This document shows, one piece after another, positions 41,709-50,950 of a stretch of DNA of 52,028 nt. How positions within the stretch are numbered: position 1 is the first letter of the stretch; each line of letters begins with the position of its first letter. The translations under genes and the position numbers were made by a program. The DNA lies in NCBI GenBank assembly GCA_017451295.1, contig JAFSPW010000050.1, positions 1 to 52,028 of the forward strand, in the 5' to 3' direction. The notes beneath the pieces were generated by a model that was not told the origin of the DNA, did no database searches, and worked only from the letters and a program-made list of their open reading frames with translations. This DNA comes from Clostridia bacterium (lineage in GTDB: Bacteria > Bacillota > Clostridia > Christensenellales > CAG-138).

Positions 41709-43928
41709 TTAAAACATATCCTGAGGGTTGGTTTCTATTTTCAGGTATCCGTCATCCCGATGGGCGGTTTCAAAATCATACACGGCATGCAACGCGGCGG
41801 GCAGGCGCTTTGTTCGCAGGAGCTTCACCAGTATCTGGTACCGACTCTGTCCCTGAATCCGTGCAATGGGGGCGGGGGCGGCCAGCAGCAGCAGCAAGTC
41901 GTCCTTGCCCTCCTCTGTAAGGGCGGCATAGAGAGCTTGCTCGAGTTCCATGGCGTAGGCTTTGCCCCGCAGCTGCAGTTCTTCTTCGTCCTTTCCCGTC
42001 AGCAGCAGACGAATAAACAGGGAGAAGGGGGGATACAGGCTCTTCTTCCGCTGAGCAATCTCGTACTGGAAGAAGGAAGGATAGTCCTGCCGCTGGGCAA
42101 ATTTAAGGACCGGATGCTCCGGCAGGTAGGTTTGCAGTATCACCTGTCCCGGCATCTTGTCCCGTCCTGCTCGGCCGGAGACCTGGGTCAAAAGCTGGAA
42201 GGTCCGTTCCGCACTGCGGTAGTCGGGGAAGTTCAGCGTGGTATCGGCGGCAATGACACCCACCAGGGTCACATTGGGGAAATCATGGCCCTTGGCAATC
42301 ATCTGGGTACCGATGAGAATCTGGGCTTCACCACGGCTGAAAGCGGATAGAATCTGCTCATAGGCTTCCTTCTTTGTCACCGTGTCCGCATCCATTCGAA
42401 GGGTCTTTACCTCTGGGAAACAGGCATTGATTTGTTCTTCCACCTGCTCCGTGCCCACGCCGAACTGCTTGATAAAGGGCTTGTGGCAGTTGGGACACTC
42501 CCGGGGCAAGGGTTTCTTGGCTCCGCAGTAGTGGCAGCGGACCGCATTTTGCGCCTTGTGATAGGTCATGGAGATGTCGCAGTTGTCGCAGCATAGCACG
42601 TATCCGCAGGCACGGCAGGAGACAAAGGTGGAGTAGCCCCTTCGATTCAAAAACAGCATGGCCTGGTGACCATTGTCCAGGGTACTTTTCAACCGAGACA
42701 GGAGGGTGGAGGAGAAGATGCCGTTGTTTCCACTCAGAAACTCCTCCCGCATGTCCGCAATGAGAACCGAGGGCAGGGGACGGTTCTCCACCCGATGCTG
42801 CAGCTCCAGCAGCCGATAGCTGCCATTGATAGCGCGGTAGTAGCTTAGCAGGGACGGGGTGGCGCTGCCCAGCAGCAGCCGTCCATTTTGCTGACGAATT
42901 CGGCGGCGGGCCACATCCATGGCGTGGTAGCGGGGTGTGGACTCGCTTTGATAGCTTTGCTCGTGCTCTTCGTCGATGATAACCAGCCCTAAGTGCTCTA
43001 CCGGGGCAAAGATGGCGCTGCGCGCGCCGATGACGATGGGGGCCTTGCCAAGGCGAATCCGCCGCCATTCATCGAACCGTTCTCCGGCGGTCAGGCGGCT
43101 GTGGAGCACGGCAATCTTGTCCCCGAAGCGGGCGGAAAACCGACCCACGGTCTGGGGGGTCAGGGCTATCTCCGGCACCAGCACGATGGCGCCCTTGCCC
43201 TCATTCAAACAGGCTTCGATGCAGCGAAGATAGACTTCTGTCTTGCCACTTCCCGTGACGCCGTATAAGAGAGCCGTTTCCCCCCCTGGCAGTTGGGTAA
43301 AGTCCCGCAGCACCTTTGCCTGCTCCTCGGTAAGCTCCGGCTTCAAATCCGTAACCTTGCCATAGGAGGGCTTGCGATACACGGTAAACCTGTCCTCGCT
43401 CAAGATTCCCTTTTTCAGCAAGGCGGCAACAGCCGGAGCGGCACCGGGAATAAAGGCTTTGATATCCTTGACCGCCATAGGCTGCCCCGTTTTTTGCAGC
43501 AGCGCAACTACATCCTTCTGTATGGCGGACTTAGAGGAAAAAGCCGGGGCTTCCTCCGACAGGGCAACTATTCTTTCCCGCTTCTCATGGATTCTTCCCC
43601 CTCGCAGCTGGGCAGGAATCATCAGCCGCAGGGCATCCACCAGCAGGCAATGATAGGCCTCCTTCATCCAGTTAGCTAACGATAGCTGTTCCGGCAGAAG
43701 GACGGGATAGGGCTCCAGGCAGGAGAGGATATCCTTGGGCAGTACGCCTTTAGGCAGATTGCTGGATTCCGACAGTTCAATAACGAAACCTTCCTTCACA
43801 TGGCTGCCTTGACCAAAGGGCACCAGCACATGCTGCCCCAGGGCCACGGTAAGGCCCTCCGGGACACGGTAGCAAAAGCCCCTGTCCACGGCGCCGTTGG
43901 CAATATCCACGATAACGGTTGCGTACAC
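41709..43928 (-). CDS. priA: Primosomal helicase PriA
   Basis: Replication-restart helicase (739 aa) that recognises stalled forks and reloads the replicative helicase. An N-terminal 3' DNA-binding domain (MYATVIVDIANGAVDRGFCY) is followed by Walker A GVTGSGKTEVYL, motif II IDEEHEQSY, SATPSLLSY, the zinc-binding Cys cluster (CRACGYVLCCDNCD, CHYCGAKKPLPRECPNC) and motif VI QVSGRAGRD. The start is GTG 43928 with AAAGGAG 7 nt upstream. A terminator separates it from rpoZ. Confidence 0.96.
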   Translation of the reverse strand: MYATVIVDIANGAVDRGFCYRVPEGLTVALGQHVLVPFGQGSHVKEGFVIELSESSNLPKGVLPKDILSCLEPYPVLLPEQLSLANWMKEAYHCLLVDALRLMIPAQLRGGRIHEKRERIVALSEEAPAFSSKSAIQKDVVALLQKTGQPMAVKDIKAFIPGAAPAVAALLKKGILSEDRFTVYRKPSYGKVTDLKPELTEEQAKVLRDFTQLPGGETALLYGVTGSGKTEVYLRCIEACLNEGKGAIVLVPEIALTPQTVGRFSARFGDKIAVLHSRLTAGERFDEWRRIRLGKAPIVIGARSAIFAPVEHLGLVIIDEEHEQSYQSESTPRYHAMDVARRRIRQQNGRLLLGSATPSLLSYYRAINGSYRLLELQHRVENRPLPSVLIADMREEFLSGNNGIFSSTLLSRLKSTLDNGHQAMLFLNRRGYSTFVSCRACGYVLCCDNCDISMTYHKAQNAVRCHYCGAKKPLPRECPNCHKPFIKQFGVGTEQVEEQINACFPEVKTLRMDADTVTKKEAYEQILSAFSRGEAQILIGTQMIAKGHDFPNVTLVGVIAADTTLNFPDYRSAERTFQLLTQVSGRAGRDKMPGQVILQTYLPEHPVLKFAQRQDYPSFFQYEIAQRKKSLYPPFSLFIRLLLTGKDEEELQLRGKAYAMELEQALYAALTEEGKDDLLLLLAAPAPIARIQGQSRYQILVKLLRTKRLPAALHAVYDFETAHRDDGYLKIETNPQDMF

Positions 43929-43952
43929 CCTCGTTCTCCTTTAGCCTTTATG

Positions 43953-43988
43953 AAAAAATGCCCGCTTCGTATCTGGTGCGAAGCGGGC
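43953..43988 (-). terminator. Intrinsic terminator between rpoZ and priA
   Basis: On the minus strand a perfect 10-bp stem (GCCCGCTTCG/CGAAGCGGGC, plus positions 43960-43969 and 43979-43988) is followed by TTTTTT (43958-43953). The priA start is about 25 bp further on. Confidence 0.9.
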
Positions 43989-44006
43989 CGTGTCAACAAA
44001 ATGCCG

Positions 44007-44201
44007 TTATGCCTCCCGGTTGGGGGTGACCGTCAGCTTACCCTCGTACATCTCCTCCACGGCTACGGACAGCGCTTTGCGGTTGCCCAAAGCCTCGGGG
44101 TTGTTCTGCAGCTGGCGCGCCCGAGCGGACACGCTGGTCACCAAAAGGTAGCGGGATCCGGCTTTTTCTGCAAGCTCGCTCACCGGCGGACGATTCATCA
44201 T
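44007..44201 (-). CDS. rpoZ: RNA polymerase omega subunit
   Basis: Small RNA polymerase subunit (64 aa; Bacillus 67) that helps fold and assemble beta-prime. It has the family core SRYLLVTSVSARARQL and NRKALSVAVEEMYEGKL. A GGGAGG ribosome-binding site precedes ATG 44201 (a second ATG follows at once). Its position after gmk is conserved in Firmicutes; in Bacillus coaBC would come next but is not here. Confidence 0.95.
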   Translation of the reverse strand: MMNRPPVSELAEKAGSRYLLVTSVSARARQLQNNPEALGNRKALSVAVEEMYEGKLTVTPNREA

Positions 44202-44207
44202 AGTGTG

Positions 44208-44831
44208 TTACCTCCCTGTATCCTGAATAGATTCCAGCAGATCTTTGCTGCGGCTGACCCGGCAGCGCTCTGCTTCCAAAATGGATTCCATGCGATGAAC
44301 CGCCATATCCACCACGTCGTTCACGATAACATAGTCGTAATGGGGAATCATCTTTACTTCTTCAAAGGCGGTGGCAAACCGTCTCTCGATTTGCTCCATG
44401 CTCTCCGTGCCCCGGCCAATCAGGCGGGACTTAATCTCGCTCATGCTGGGGGCAGTGATAAAAATCAGCACAGCATTGGGGAAAGCCTGCTTCACCTTCA
44501 TGGCACCCTGGACATCAATCTCCAAAATAACATCGTGGCCCATGGCCAGCTGCTCTTCCACGAAGAACCGGGGCGTGCCATAGTAGTTGCTGCCGAACAC
44601 ATGCATGTACTCCAGGAACTCGCCATTATCCACCATGGCCTTAAATTCCTCTTCGGACTTGAAGAAGTAGTGCACGCCTTCGATTTCTCCGGGGCGGGGT
44701 GCCCGGGTGGTGGCGGAAACGGACATCTTAATCTTGCTGTTCCGGCTCATCAACGCCTGGTCAACGGTGCCTTTGCCCACGCCGGCAGGACCAGAAACCA
44801 CCAGTAGCAGTCCTTCACGTTGCTGTTTCAT
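44208..44831 (-). CDS. gmk: Guanylate kinase
   Basis: Phosphorylates GMP to GDP with ATP (207 aa). The P-loop is GPAGVGKGTVDQ (residues 14-25), followed by SVSATTRAPRPGEIEGVHY for GMP binding and ILEIDVQGAMKVK. It follows yicC by 21 bp and rpoZ by 6 bp, the usual Firmicutes order. In this group Gmk is a target of (p)ppGpp. Confidence 0.97.
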   Translation of the reverse strand: MKQQREGLLLVVSGPAGVGKGTVDQALMSRNSKIKMSVSATTRAPRPGEIEGVHYFFKSEEEFKAMVDNGEFLEYMHVFGSNYYGTPRFFVEEQLAMGHDVILEIDVQGAMKVKQAFPNAVLIFITAPSMSEIKSRLIGRGTESMEQIERRFATAFEEVKMIPHYDYVIVNDVVDMAVHRMESILEAERCRVSRSKDLLESIQDTGR

Positions 44832-44852
44832 TCTATTTCTCCCCCTATGAAA

Positions 44853-45728
44853 TTACTCAATGTTCTGTATCTGCTCCCGCAGCTTTTCAATTTCGGCCTT
44901 GCAAAGAAGCACGATACTGGTCAGCTCTGCATCATTGGCTTTGGAGCCGATGGTGTTGCACTCTCGGTTCATCTCTTGTACCAGAAAATCCATCTTCCGT
45001 CCAACGGGTTCGTTGGCGTTTAACAACTCCCCAAAGTGAACCAGATGGGTGTTCAGCCGGACAATCTCCTCATCGATGGCGGCCCGATCCGCAAAGATGG
45101 CCACCTCTGTTGCAAGCCTGGTTCTGTCTACTTCCGTTTCGCCCAACAGCTCCTCGATACGCTCGGTCAGCTTTGCACGATACTCTTCCACTACCGCCGG
45201 AGCCCTCAGCTCAATTCTTTGGGCAAAGCCCTTCATGGTCTCTATCCGGGCGGATAAATCCTCCCCAAGTCGATTGCCTTCCTTCTCCCGCATGAGCAGA
45301 AGATTGTCGATGGCTTCGTTCATAGCCTCTGTGCCAAGAGATACCAAAGCCTCCTGATCCTCATCTGCCGGCAGAACGGCGGTCACATCCGGCAGGGTAA
45401 GGACCTTGGAAAGGGTCAAATCATCGGATAGGGACAGTTCTTTACCGCATTGGCGGGCGGCTTCCACATAGGCGGTCAGCAGGGCGCTGTCGATGTGCAC
45501 CGTCTTAGCATCCCGTCGGATATTCCGATAGTTGACATAGACGTCAACGTGTCCACGGCTCAGCCGCTGGCTCAGAAGGGAACGAAACCCATCCTCTAAA
45601 AAGCTTAGCTGACGGGGCAGTTTCAGCCCGATGTCCAGAAAACGGTTGTTTACGCTTTTAAGTTCCACGGTGAGCTCCCGTCCCTCCCGGGACAGGCTGC
45701 CCTTGCCGTAGCCAGTCATGCTGTACAT
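44853..45728 (-). CDS. yicC: YicC-family endoribonuclease (YloC-like)
   Basis: A 291-aa protein, the same length as Bacillus YloC. N-terminal MTGYGKGSL, central RGHVDVYVNYR and the C-terminal MDFLVQEMNRECNTIGSKAND are the family signatures. YicC proteins have been shown to be RNA endonucleases. GGAGG lies 6 nt before ATG 45728 and a promoter is just upstream, so it starts a yicC-gmk-rpoZ transcript. The remA-like gene that often sits between yicC and gmk is missing. Confidence 0.95.
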   Translation of the reverse strand: MYSMTGYGKGSLSREGRELTVELKSVNNRFLDIGLKLPRQLSFLEDGFRSLLSQRLSRGHVDVYVNYRNIRRDAKTVHIDSALLTAYVEAARQCGKELSLSDDLTLSKVLTLPDVTAVLPADEDQEALVSLGTEAMNEAIDNLLLMREKEGNRLGEDLSARIETMKGFAQRIELRAPAVVEEYRAKLTERIEELLGETEVDRTRLATEVAIFADRAAIDEEIVRLNTHLVHFGELLNANEPVGRKMDFLVQEMNRECNTIGSKANDAELTSIVLLCKAEIEKLREQIQNIE

Positions 45729-45754
45729 GGCTTACCTCCAAACTCCAACAACAC

Positions 45755-45783
45755 ACTTTAGCACAAAACCAGCCTTTTTTCAA
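45755..45783 (-). promoter_or_regulatory. Promoter of yicC-gmk-rpoZ
   Basis: Minus-strand TTGAAA (45783-45778) and TAAAGT (45760-45755) with a 17-bp spacer, about 27 bp upstream of yicC. Confidence 0.77.
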
Positions 45784-45791
45784 GCCCCAAT

Positions 45792-46760
45792 CTAAGCTTG
45801 AAAGGCTCTGTACAGGGCATCTTCCCTCGGCGGTGGGATAGGCCGCCCGTCGGCAAAACAAATGCCGCCGGAAGTAACCTTCCCGATAATGGCTGCGGGG
45901 ATGTTCTCCTGCCGTAAAGCAGTCACCATTGCCTTCCCGTCCTTGCAGCCAATCAGCAGGCTGCCGCTGCCCAGCAGTCTTAGGGGGTCAATGCCGGCGG
46001 CAGCACAGACGGCACGGGTAACGGGGGAGAGGGGGATGCTTTCTTCAAAGAGCTTGAGACCCAGCCCTGCGCCATAGCAAAGCTCCCAAGCGGCGCCCAA
46101 TACGCCCCCTTCGGTGATATCGTGCATGGCGTGGGCACCGTTTTGGGCGGCAATCCGGCCCTCCTTCACGACGGAAAGGGAGTCAAAATAGCTTTCGGCT
46201 TCCAAAAGATAGGCGGCGGGGAGGGAGGATAGTCTTTCGGCGTAGCCTTGGGCTAAGATGGCGGTGCCTTCCAGCCCGGCCCCTTTGGTCATGATTAAAT
46301 CATCCCCCAATTGAAGCCCCATCAGCTTTTGCCCCTTGGGCATACGGGCGATGACACTGGCACAGGTTATGGGGCGGGTGATTGCATCGGTATACTCCGT
46401 GTGCCCGCCGATAATATCTACATTAGCCTGCCGGGCGGCGGCGGATAAGTCGTCCGCAATGTGACCGATTCTTTCCTCCGGGTACTCCGGGGGCAGTAAA
46501 AGGGTCACCAGCAGGGCCACCGGCTCGGCGCCCATGCACACCACATCGTTGCAGTTTACATGCACCGTTAGCAGCCCCAACCTGTCATCCCCAGCAGAGG
46601 TGATGGGATCCATGCTCAAAATCGCCAAATCTTCGTCTAAGTTTAGGGCGGCACAATCCTCGCCCACCCGGGGGGTGGTCAAGGATTCAGGACGGACCTT
46701 ATGAAATTTTCGGAGAATCAAAGCCTCTAATTCGCTGTTCTCCAGTTTTCCCAATCTCAT
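45792..46760 (-). CDS. AIR synthase (PurM/HypE)-like protein
   Basis: A 322-aa member of the PurM/HypE/ThiL/SelD ATP-binding superfamily: GEDCAALNLDED, a metal/ATP strand ILSMDPIT, VNCNDVVCMGAEPVAL, DIIGGHTEYTD and a C-terminal MHDITEGGVLGAAWELC. It most resembles the HypE-like hydrogenase maturation group, but there are no hyp or hydrogenase genes nearby and the Cys-containing HypE C-terminal tail is absent. The N-terminal KLENSELEALILRKF is typical of the stand-alone clostridial form. It overlaps ligA by 4 bp. The reaction is unknown. Confidence 0.85.
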   Translation of the reverse strand: MRLGKLENSELEALILRKFHKVRPESLTTPRVGEDCAALNLDEDLAILSMDPITSAGDDRLGLLTVHVNCNDVVCMGAEPVALLVTLLLPPEYPEERIGHIADDLSAAARQANVDIIGGHTEYTDAITRPITCASVIARMPKGQKLMGLQLGDDLIMTKGAGLEGTAILAQGYAERLSSLPAAYLLEAESYFDSLSVVKEGRIAAQNGAHAMHDITEGGVLGAAWELCYGAGLGLKLFEESIPLSPVTRAVCAAAGIDPLRLLGSGSLLIGCKDGKAMVTALRQENIPAAIIGKVTSGGICFADGRPIPPPREDALYRAFQA

Positions 46761-48721
46761 TGAATCATATGGAGGAAGGTTTCCTCATCGATAACAGGTA
46801 TACCCAAGGCTTGGGCCTTGGTCAGCTTGCTTCCGGCAGCTTCTCCTGCGAGAATATAGCTGGTCTTCTTGCTGACGCTTCCGGCGGCCTTTCCGCCATG
46901 GCTTTCAATCAGGTCCTCCGCTTCCTTCCGGCTCAGGGTGGGGAGGGTCCCGGTGACCACAATGGTTTTGCCGCTGATGGGCGAGGCGATGGCCTGTCTG
47001 TCAGCGGTGGGGGATACCCCTAAGGAAAGCAGCTGGTCAATCTGCTTGCTGATGCGAGGGTCGTGGAAGAAGGACAAGATGCTTTCTGCCACGATGTCCC
47101 CCACATCCTCGATGGCAATCAACTCATCATAGGTGGCGTTCCTCAGTTTGTCAAGGCTGCCAAAGGCAAGGGACAGGTCTCTGGCGGTTTTCACCCCCAC
47201 GTTGGGAATGCCCAGGGCGTTCAAAAAGGCGCTCAACGGGCGGGTCTTGCTCCTGTCCAGGGCCACCAGCAGGTTCTGGGCCTTCTTTTCCCCAAACCCC
47301 TCCAGGTCCATCAGCTTATCCCGCCGCAGGGTATACAGCTCCGGAATGGTGGAAATATTCAGTTTCCCGAAGAGCTGCTCGGCGGTCTTATCCGCAAATG
47401 TGTCGATATCCATGGCGTCCCTGCTGGCAAAGTGAACCAGGCGGGAGATGATTTGCGGACCGCAAGACAGGGGGTTGGTGCAGTATAGATGCACGCCCCG
47501 ATGCTCCACATGAGCTCCGCAGAAGGGGCAGACCTCTGGCTTTTGTGCCGGCTCCTTGGGGCTGTCCCCGGGAACAGCTCCCAAAATCTCGGGAATCACA
47601 TCGTTGCTGCGGCGGATGAACACCCGGGACCCCACGCCCACCTGCTTGCGGCAGATATCGTCCCAGTTGTTAAGGGTGGCATTGCTGACGGTGACACCGC
47701 ACAACTCCACCGGCGACACATGGGCAACGGGGGTGAGTTTACCTGTGCGGCCCACCTCCCAGGTGATGCTTTCCACGGTGGTGGTGGCTTCCTCGGCGGC
47801 AAACTTATAGGCCATGGCCCAGCGGGGAAACTTCTCCGTGTAGCCTAACTGCTCCCGCTGGGAAAAGTCGCACAGCTTAATCACCATGCCATCGATCAAG
47901 AAATCCAGCTTATCCCGATTCTCCGCCACCTGGTCAATCAACTGCACGAACTCGTCTGCACTTCTGCCGTAGTGAACGAAGGGGGATACGGGGAATCCGT
48001 TCTCCTTCAAAAAGGAGAGCATCTGGGCATGGTCCCTTAGCTCCTTGCCTTCAATATAACCGATGTTATAGCAAAAACAGCTTAGATTCCGCTCCGCTGT
48101 CACCTGGGGGTCCAGGTTCCTCAGGGCTCCGGCGGCGGCGTTTCTGGCGTTTTTCAAGGGTTCCTTGGAAGTTTTATTATATGCTTCCAGCACGGAAAGG
48201 AGCATAATGCATTCCCCCTGCACCTCCATGCGCCCCTTAAAGGGGATGGAGAGGGGAAGGGAGCGAATGGTTTTTAACTGCGGCAAGATTGCTTCCCCCG
48301 TGACACCGTTGCCTCGGGTTGCCCCCTGGACCAGTAAGCCGTTTTCATATGTCAGGTTGATGGTAAGTCCATCAAACTTATACTCGAGGGCATACAGCGG
48401 GTCCTCATCTAAGGCTAACAGCCGCTTTACCCGTTCCATCCATTCCGTAACTCCGGTAAGGGTGCGAACCTTATCCAGGCTCCATAGACGGCCCAGATGC
48501 CTGTGCTCACTGAACTTTTCTAACGGCTCGCCCCCCACCCGGTGGGTGGGACTGTCGGGAAGCACTGTTCCCGTTTCCTTCTCCAAGGCCAGAAGCTCCG
48601 CTTCCAGGGCATCGTACTCCCCGTCGGAAATCAGAGGCGCATCCTCCACATAATATGCCCTGGCGTACTGGTTCAGCAGATTTGCCAGTTCTTGCATTCG
48701 TTGCAGCTTTGTGTTATCCAT
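46757..48721 (-). CDS. ligA: NAD-dependent DNA ligase
   Basis: Essential replicative ligase (654 aa) sealing nicks with NAD. In order: Ia domain (YYVEDAPLISDGEYD), adenylation domain with the active-site motif EYKFDGL, OB fold, a four-Cys zinc finger (CPFCGAHVEHRGVHLYC), helix-hairpin-helix repeats (LMDLEGFGEKKAQNLL, LGIPNVGVKTARDL), and a C-terminal BRCT domain (GKTIVVTGTL). It starts 6 bp after pcrA; the pcrA-ligA pair is conserved in Firmicutes. Confidence 0.97.
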   Translation of the reverse strand: MDNTKLQRMQELANLLNQYARAYYVEDAPLISDGEYDALEAELLALEKETGTVLPDSPTHRVGGEPLEKFSEHRHLGRLWSLDKVRTLTGVTEWMERVKRLLALDEDPLYALEYKFDGLTINLTYENGLLVQGATRGNGVTGEAILPQLKTIRSLPLSIPFKGRMEVQGECIMLLSVLEAYNKTSKEPLKNARNAAAGALRNLDPQVTAERNLSCFCYNIGYIEGKELRDHAQMLSFLKENGFPVSPFVHYGRSADEFVQLIDQVAENRDKLDFLIDGMVIKLCDFSQREQLGYTEKFPRWAMAYKFAAEEATTTVESITWEVGRTGKLTPVAHVSPVELCGVTVSNATLNNWDDICRKQVGVGSRVFIRRSNDVIPEILGAVPGDSPKEPAQKPEVCPFCGAHVEHRGVHLYCTNPLSCGPQIISRLVHFASRDAMDIDTFADKTAEQLFGKLNISTIPELYTLRRDKLMDLEGFGEKKAQNLLVALDRSKTRPLSAFLNALGIPNVGVKTARDLSLAFGSLDKLRNATYDELIAIEDVGDIVAESILSFFHDPRISKQIDQLLSLGVSPTADRQAIASPISGKTIVVTGTLPTLSRKEAEDLIESHGGKAAGSVSKKTSYILAGEAAGSKLTKAQALGIPVIDEETFLHMIQ

Positions 48722-48727
48722 ATCCTT

Positions 48728-50947
48728 TTATTCTTCCAGCTTTTTCAGCGGTGCATACAATGCAGTGAGCCGCTTCTCCACGCCGTTGGCGAAGCGGACG
48801 GTTACAATCTGGGAAGTGCCCTTGCCCTCAGTGGACACCACGGTGCCATTGCCGAAGATGGCGTGACGGACTTTATCTCCGTCCTTCCAATTCAGTTCCT
48901 TGTCCGCAGCCTTCGGGACAGCGGCAGGCTTGGTGCCGGTGACAATCTGCGGCGCGGTATGGGGACGGGGAGCAACGGAGCGGAAACCATCCGCAGTGCC
49001 GGGTCGATCGGATGTAGCGGGTGACTGTTTGGCTCCAGGCATTTGGATGGCATCGCCCATTTCCTTTAAGAACACGGAGGGCTGGGAGGTAGTGAACTGA
49101 CCGTACATCATGCGGCTGCCGGCGTAGGTTAGATACAGCTTCTGCCGGGCACGGGTGACGCCCACATAGCAAAGCCGCCGCTCCTCCTCCAGCTTTTCCG
49201 GGTCAAACCTTGACTGGCTGGAGGGAAAGAGACCGTCCTCCATGCCGCAAAGGAACACGGTGTCAAACTCCAAACCCTTGGCGGAGTGCAGGGTCATCAA
49301 ATTCACGCAGCCGTTCTGCTCGTCCACATTATCGGCGTTCATAAACAGGGCGACGGTGTTCAAGAAGGACTGCAGCATATCCCCATCGGGGTCATCGAAG
49401 GAGGCTTCGAACTCACCCATGTAGTTCAGCAATTCCTTCACATTTTCCGAACGGGTTTCGTAGTTCTCCTTCTTGTCCTCCTTTAGATATGCATCATAGC
49501 CTATGGCGGACAAAAAAGCGGCACCAAACTCTGCAAAGGGTTTGCTGTGATAGAGTTCGAAGGCATCCAGCATCAGCTTTGCAAAGGGAGCGATTTTCAC
49601 CTGGGTCCGGGGTGAGATGGAATCGGGACTTAATACGGCGCTAAAGAGGGACAGCTCCCGGCTTTGTGCATCGGCCTGAATCTCATCGAGTGCTGCCGAA
49701 CCGATGCCCCGCCGGGGCACGTTGATGATGCGGTTAAAAGCCACGTCGTCGTTGGGATTGCCCAACAGGCGCAAATAAGCCAGCACATCCCGCACCTCCG
49801 AGCGGTTGAAGAAGGAGGTGCCGCCATAGACCCGATAGGGGATGGAGTAGCTCTGCAGAATCATTTCGAGCATACGGCTCTGGGCGTGGGTTCGGTAGAG
49901 AACAGCATAGCTGTCATAGCGATTTCCCATGCGGCGGCCGTTGAGAATGCGGTCGCAGATGTACACCGCTTCCTCCCGGTCCGTGCGGCCTTCATAGACG
50001 GTGATGGGGGCGCCGTTCTGCTGGCTGGTCCACAGCCGCTTTTCCTTCCGGCCGTGATTGTTGGCGATCACCCGGTTGGCGCACTCCAAAATCTTGTCCG
50101 TGGAACGATAGTTCTGTTCCAGCCGGACAACATGGGCGCCGGGGAAGTCCTTCTCAAACTCTAAGATGTTACGAATATCCGCACCGCGCCAGCCGTAGAT
50201 GCTCTGGTCATCGTCACCCACCACGCAAAGGTTACGATGCTCCTTGGCAAGAAGGCTTACAATATGGTATTGGGCCATATTGGTGTCCTGATACTCGTCC
50301 ACCAGAATATAGCGGAACTTGGTTTGATACTTTTGCAGCACCTCCGGATGCTTGTCAAACAGCTCCAAAGTCTTTAATAGCAAATCATCAAAGTCCAGCG
50401 CATTAGCTTCCCTGAGCCGTTTTTGATACAGGGCAAAGGCCTCCATCACGGGCCGGGGCTGATAAGCCTGCTGTAAAAACTGCTCCGGGTGGAGGGAATG
50501 ATTCTTTGCATCGGAGAAGATGCTGGAGAGCATCCGCTTGGAATAGATTTTGTCGTTTAGATTCAGCTCTTTGATGATGCGGCCGATGAGGGACTGCTGG
50601 TCGTCCTCATCATAGATGGTGAACCGCTTGTCATATCCCAGGGCATCAATCTCCATGGAGAGCAGCCGGGCGCAAAAACCGTGGAAGGTAAACATCCACA
50701 CATTGCTTCCCTCGTCTCCTGCCAGCTTTTGTACCCGTTCCTTCATCTCCTTGCCCGCTTTATTGGTGAAGGTAAGGGCCAGAATCTGGTAGGGAGAGAC
50801 ATTCTTTTGGGCAATTAGATAGGCAATACGGGTGGTCAGCACCCGGGTCTTGCCGCTGCCGGCACCGGCAAGGACCAGCAACGGCCCTTCCGTATAGGTA
50901 ACCGCCTCCCTCTGAGGCGGATTCAGTCTGCTAAGATCCAGTTCCAT
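48728..50947 (-). CDS. pcrA: ATP-dependent DNA helicase PcrA (UvrD family)
   Basis: Superfamily 1 helicase (739 aa, same as Bacillus PcrA) for repair and for clearing RecA and replication/transcription conflicts. Motifs: Q motif LNPPQREAV, Walker A AGAGSGKTRVL, VDEYQDTN (II), DDDQSIYGWRGA (III), LEQNYRST (IV), TLHSAKGLEFD (V) and YVGVTRARQKL (VI), and a C-terminal PcrA-type interaction domain (WKDGDKVRHAIFGNGTV) like the RNA polymerase-binding module. It is 3 bp downstream of the DUF4364 gene. Confidence 0.97.
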   Translation of the reverse strand: MELDLSRLNPPQREAVTYTEGPLLVLAGAGSGKTRVLTTRIAYLIAQKNVSPYQILALTFTNKAGKEMKERVQKLAGDEGSNVWMFTFHGFCARLLSMEIDALGYDKRFTIYDEDDQQSLIGRIIKELNLNDKIYSKRMLSSIFSDAKNHSLHPEQFLQQAYQPRPVMEAFALYQKRLREANALDFDDLLLKTLELFDKHPEVLQKYQTKFRYILVDEYQDTNMAQYHIVSLLAKEHRNLCVVGDDDQSIYGWRGADIRNILEFEKDFPGAHVVRLEQNYRSTDKILECANRVIANNHGRKEKRLWTSQQNGAPITVYEGRTDREEAVYICDRILNGRRMGNRYDSYAVLYRTHAQSRMLEMILQSYSIPYRVYGGTSFFNRSEVRDVLAYLRLLGNPNDDVAFNRIINVPRRGIGSAALDEIQADAQSRELSLFSAVLSPDSISPRTQVKIAPFAKLMLDAFELYHSKPFAEFGAAFLSAIGYDAYLKEDKKENYETRSENVKELLNYMGEFEASFDDPDGDMLQSFLNTVALFMNADNVDEQNGCVNLMTLHSAKGLEFDTVFLCGMEDGLFPSSQSRFDPEKLEEERRLCYVGVTRARQKLYLTYAGSRMMYGQFTTSQPSVFLKEMGDAIQMPGAKQSPATSDRPGTADGFRSVAPRPHTAPQIVTGTKPAAVPKAADKELNWKDGDKVRHAIFGNGTVVSTEGKGTSQIVTVRFANGVEKRLTALYAPLKKLEE

Positions 50948-50950
50948 TTT

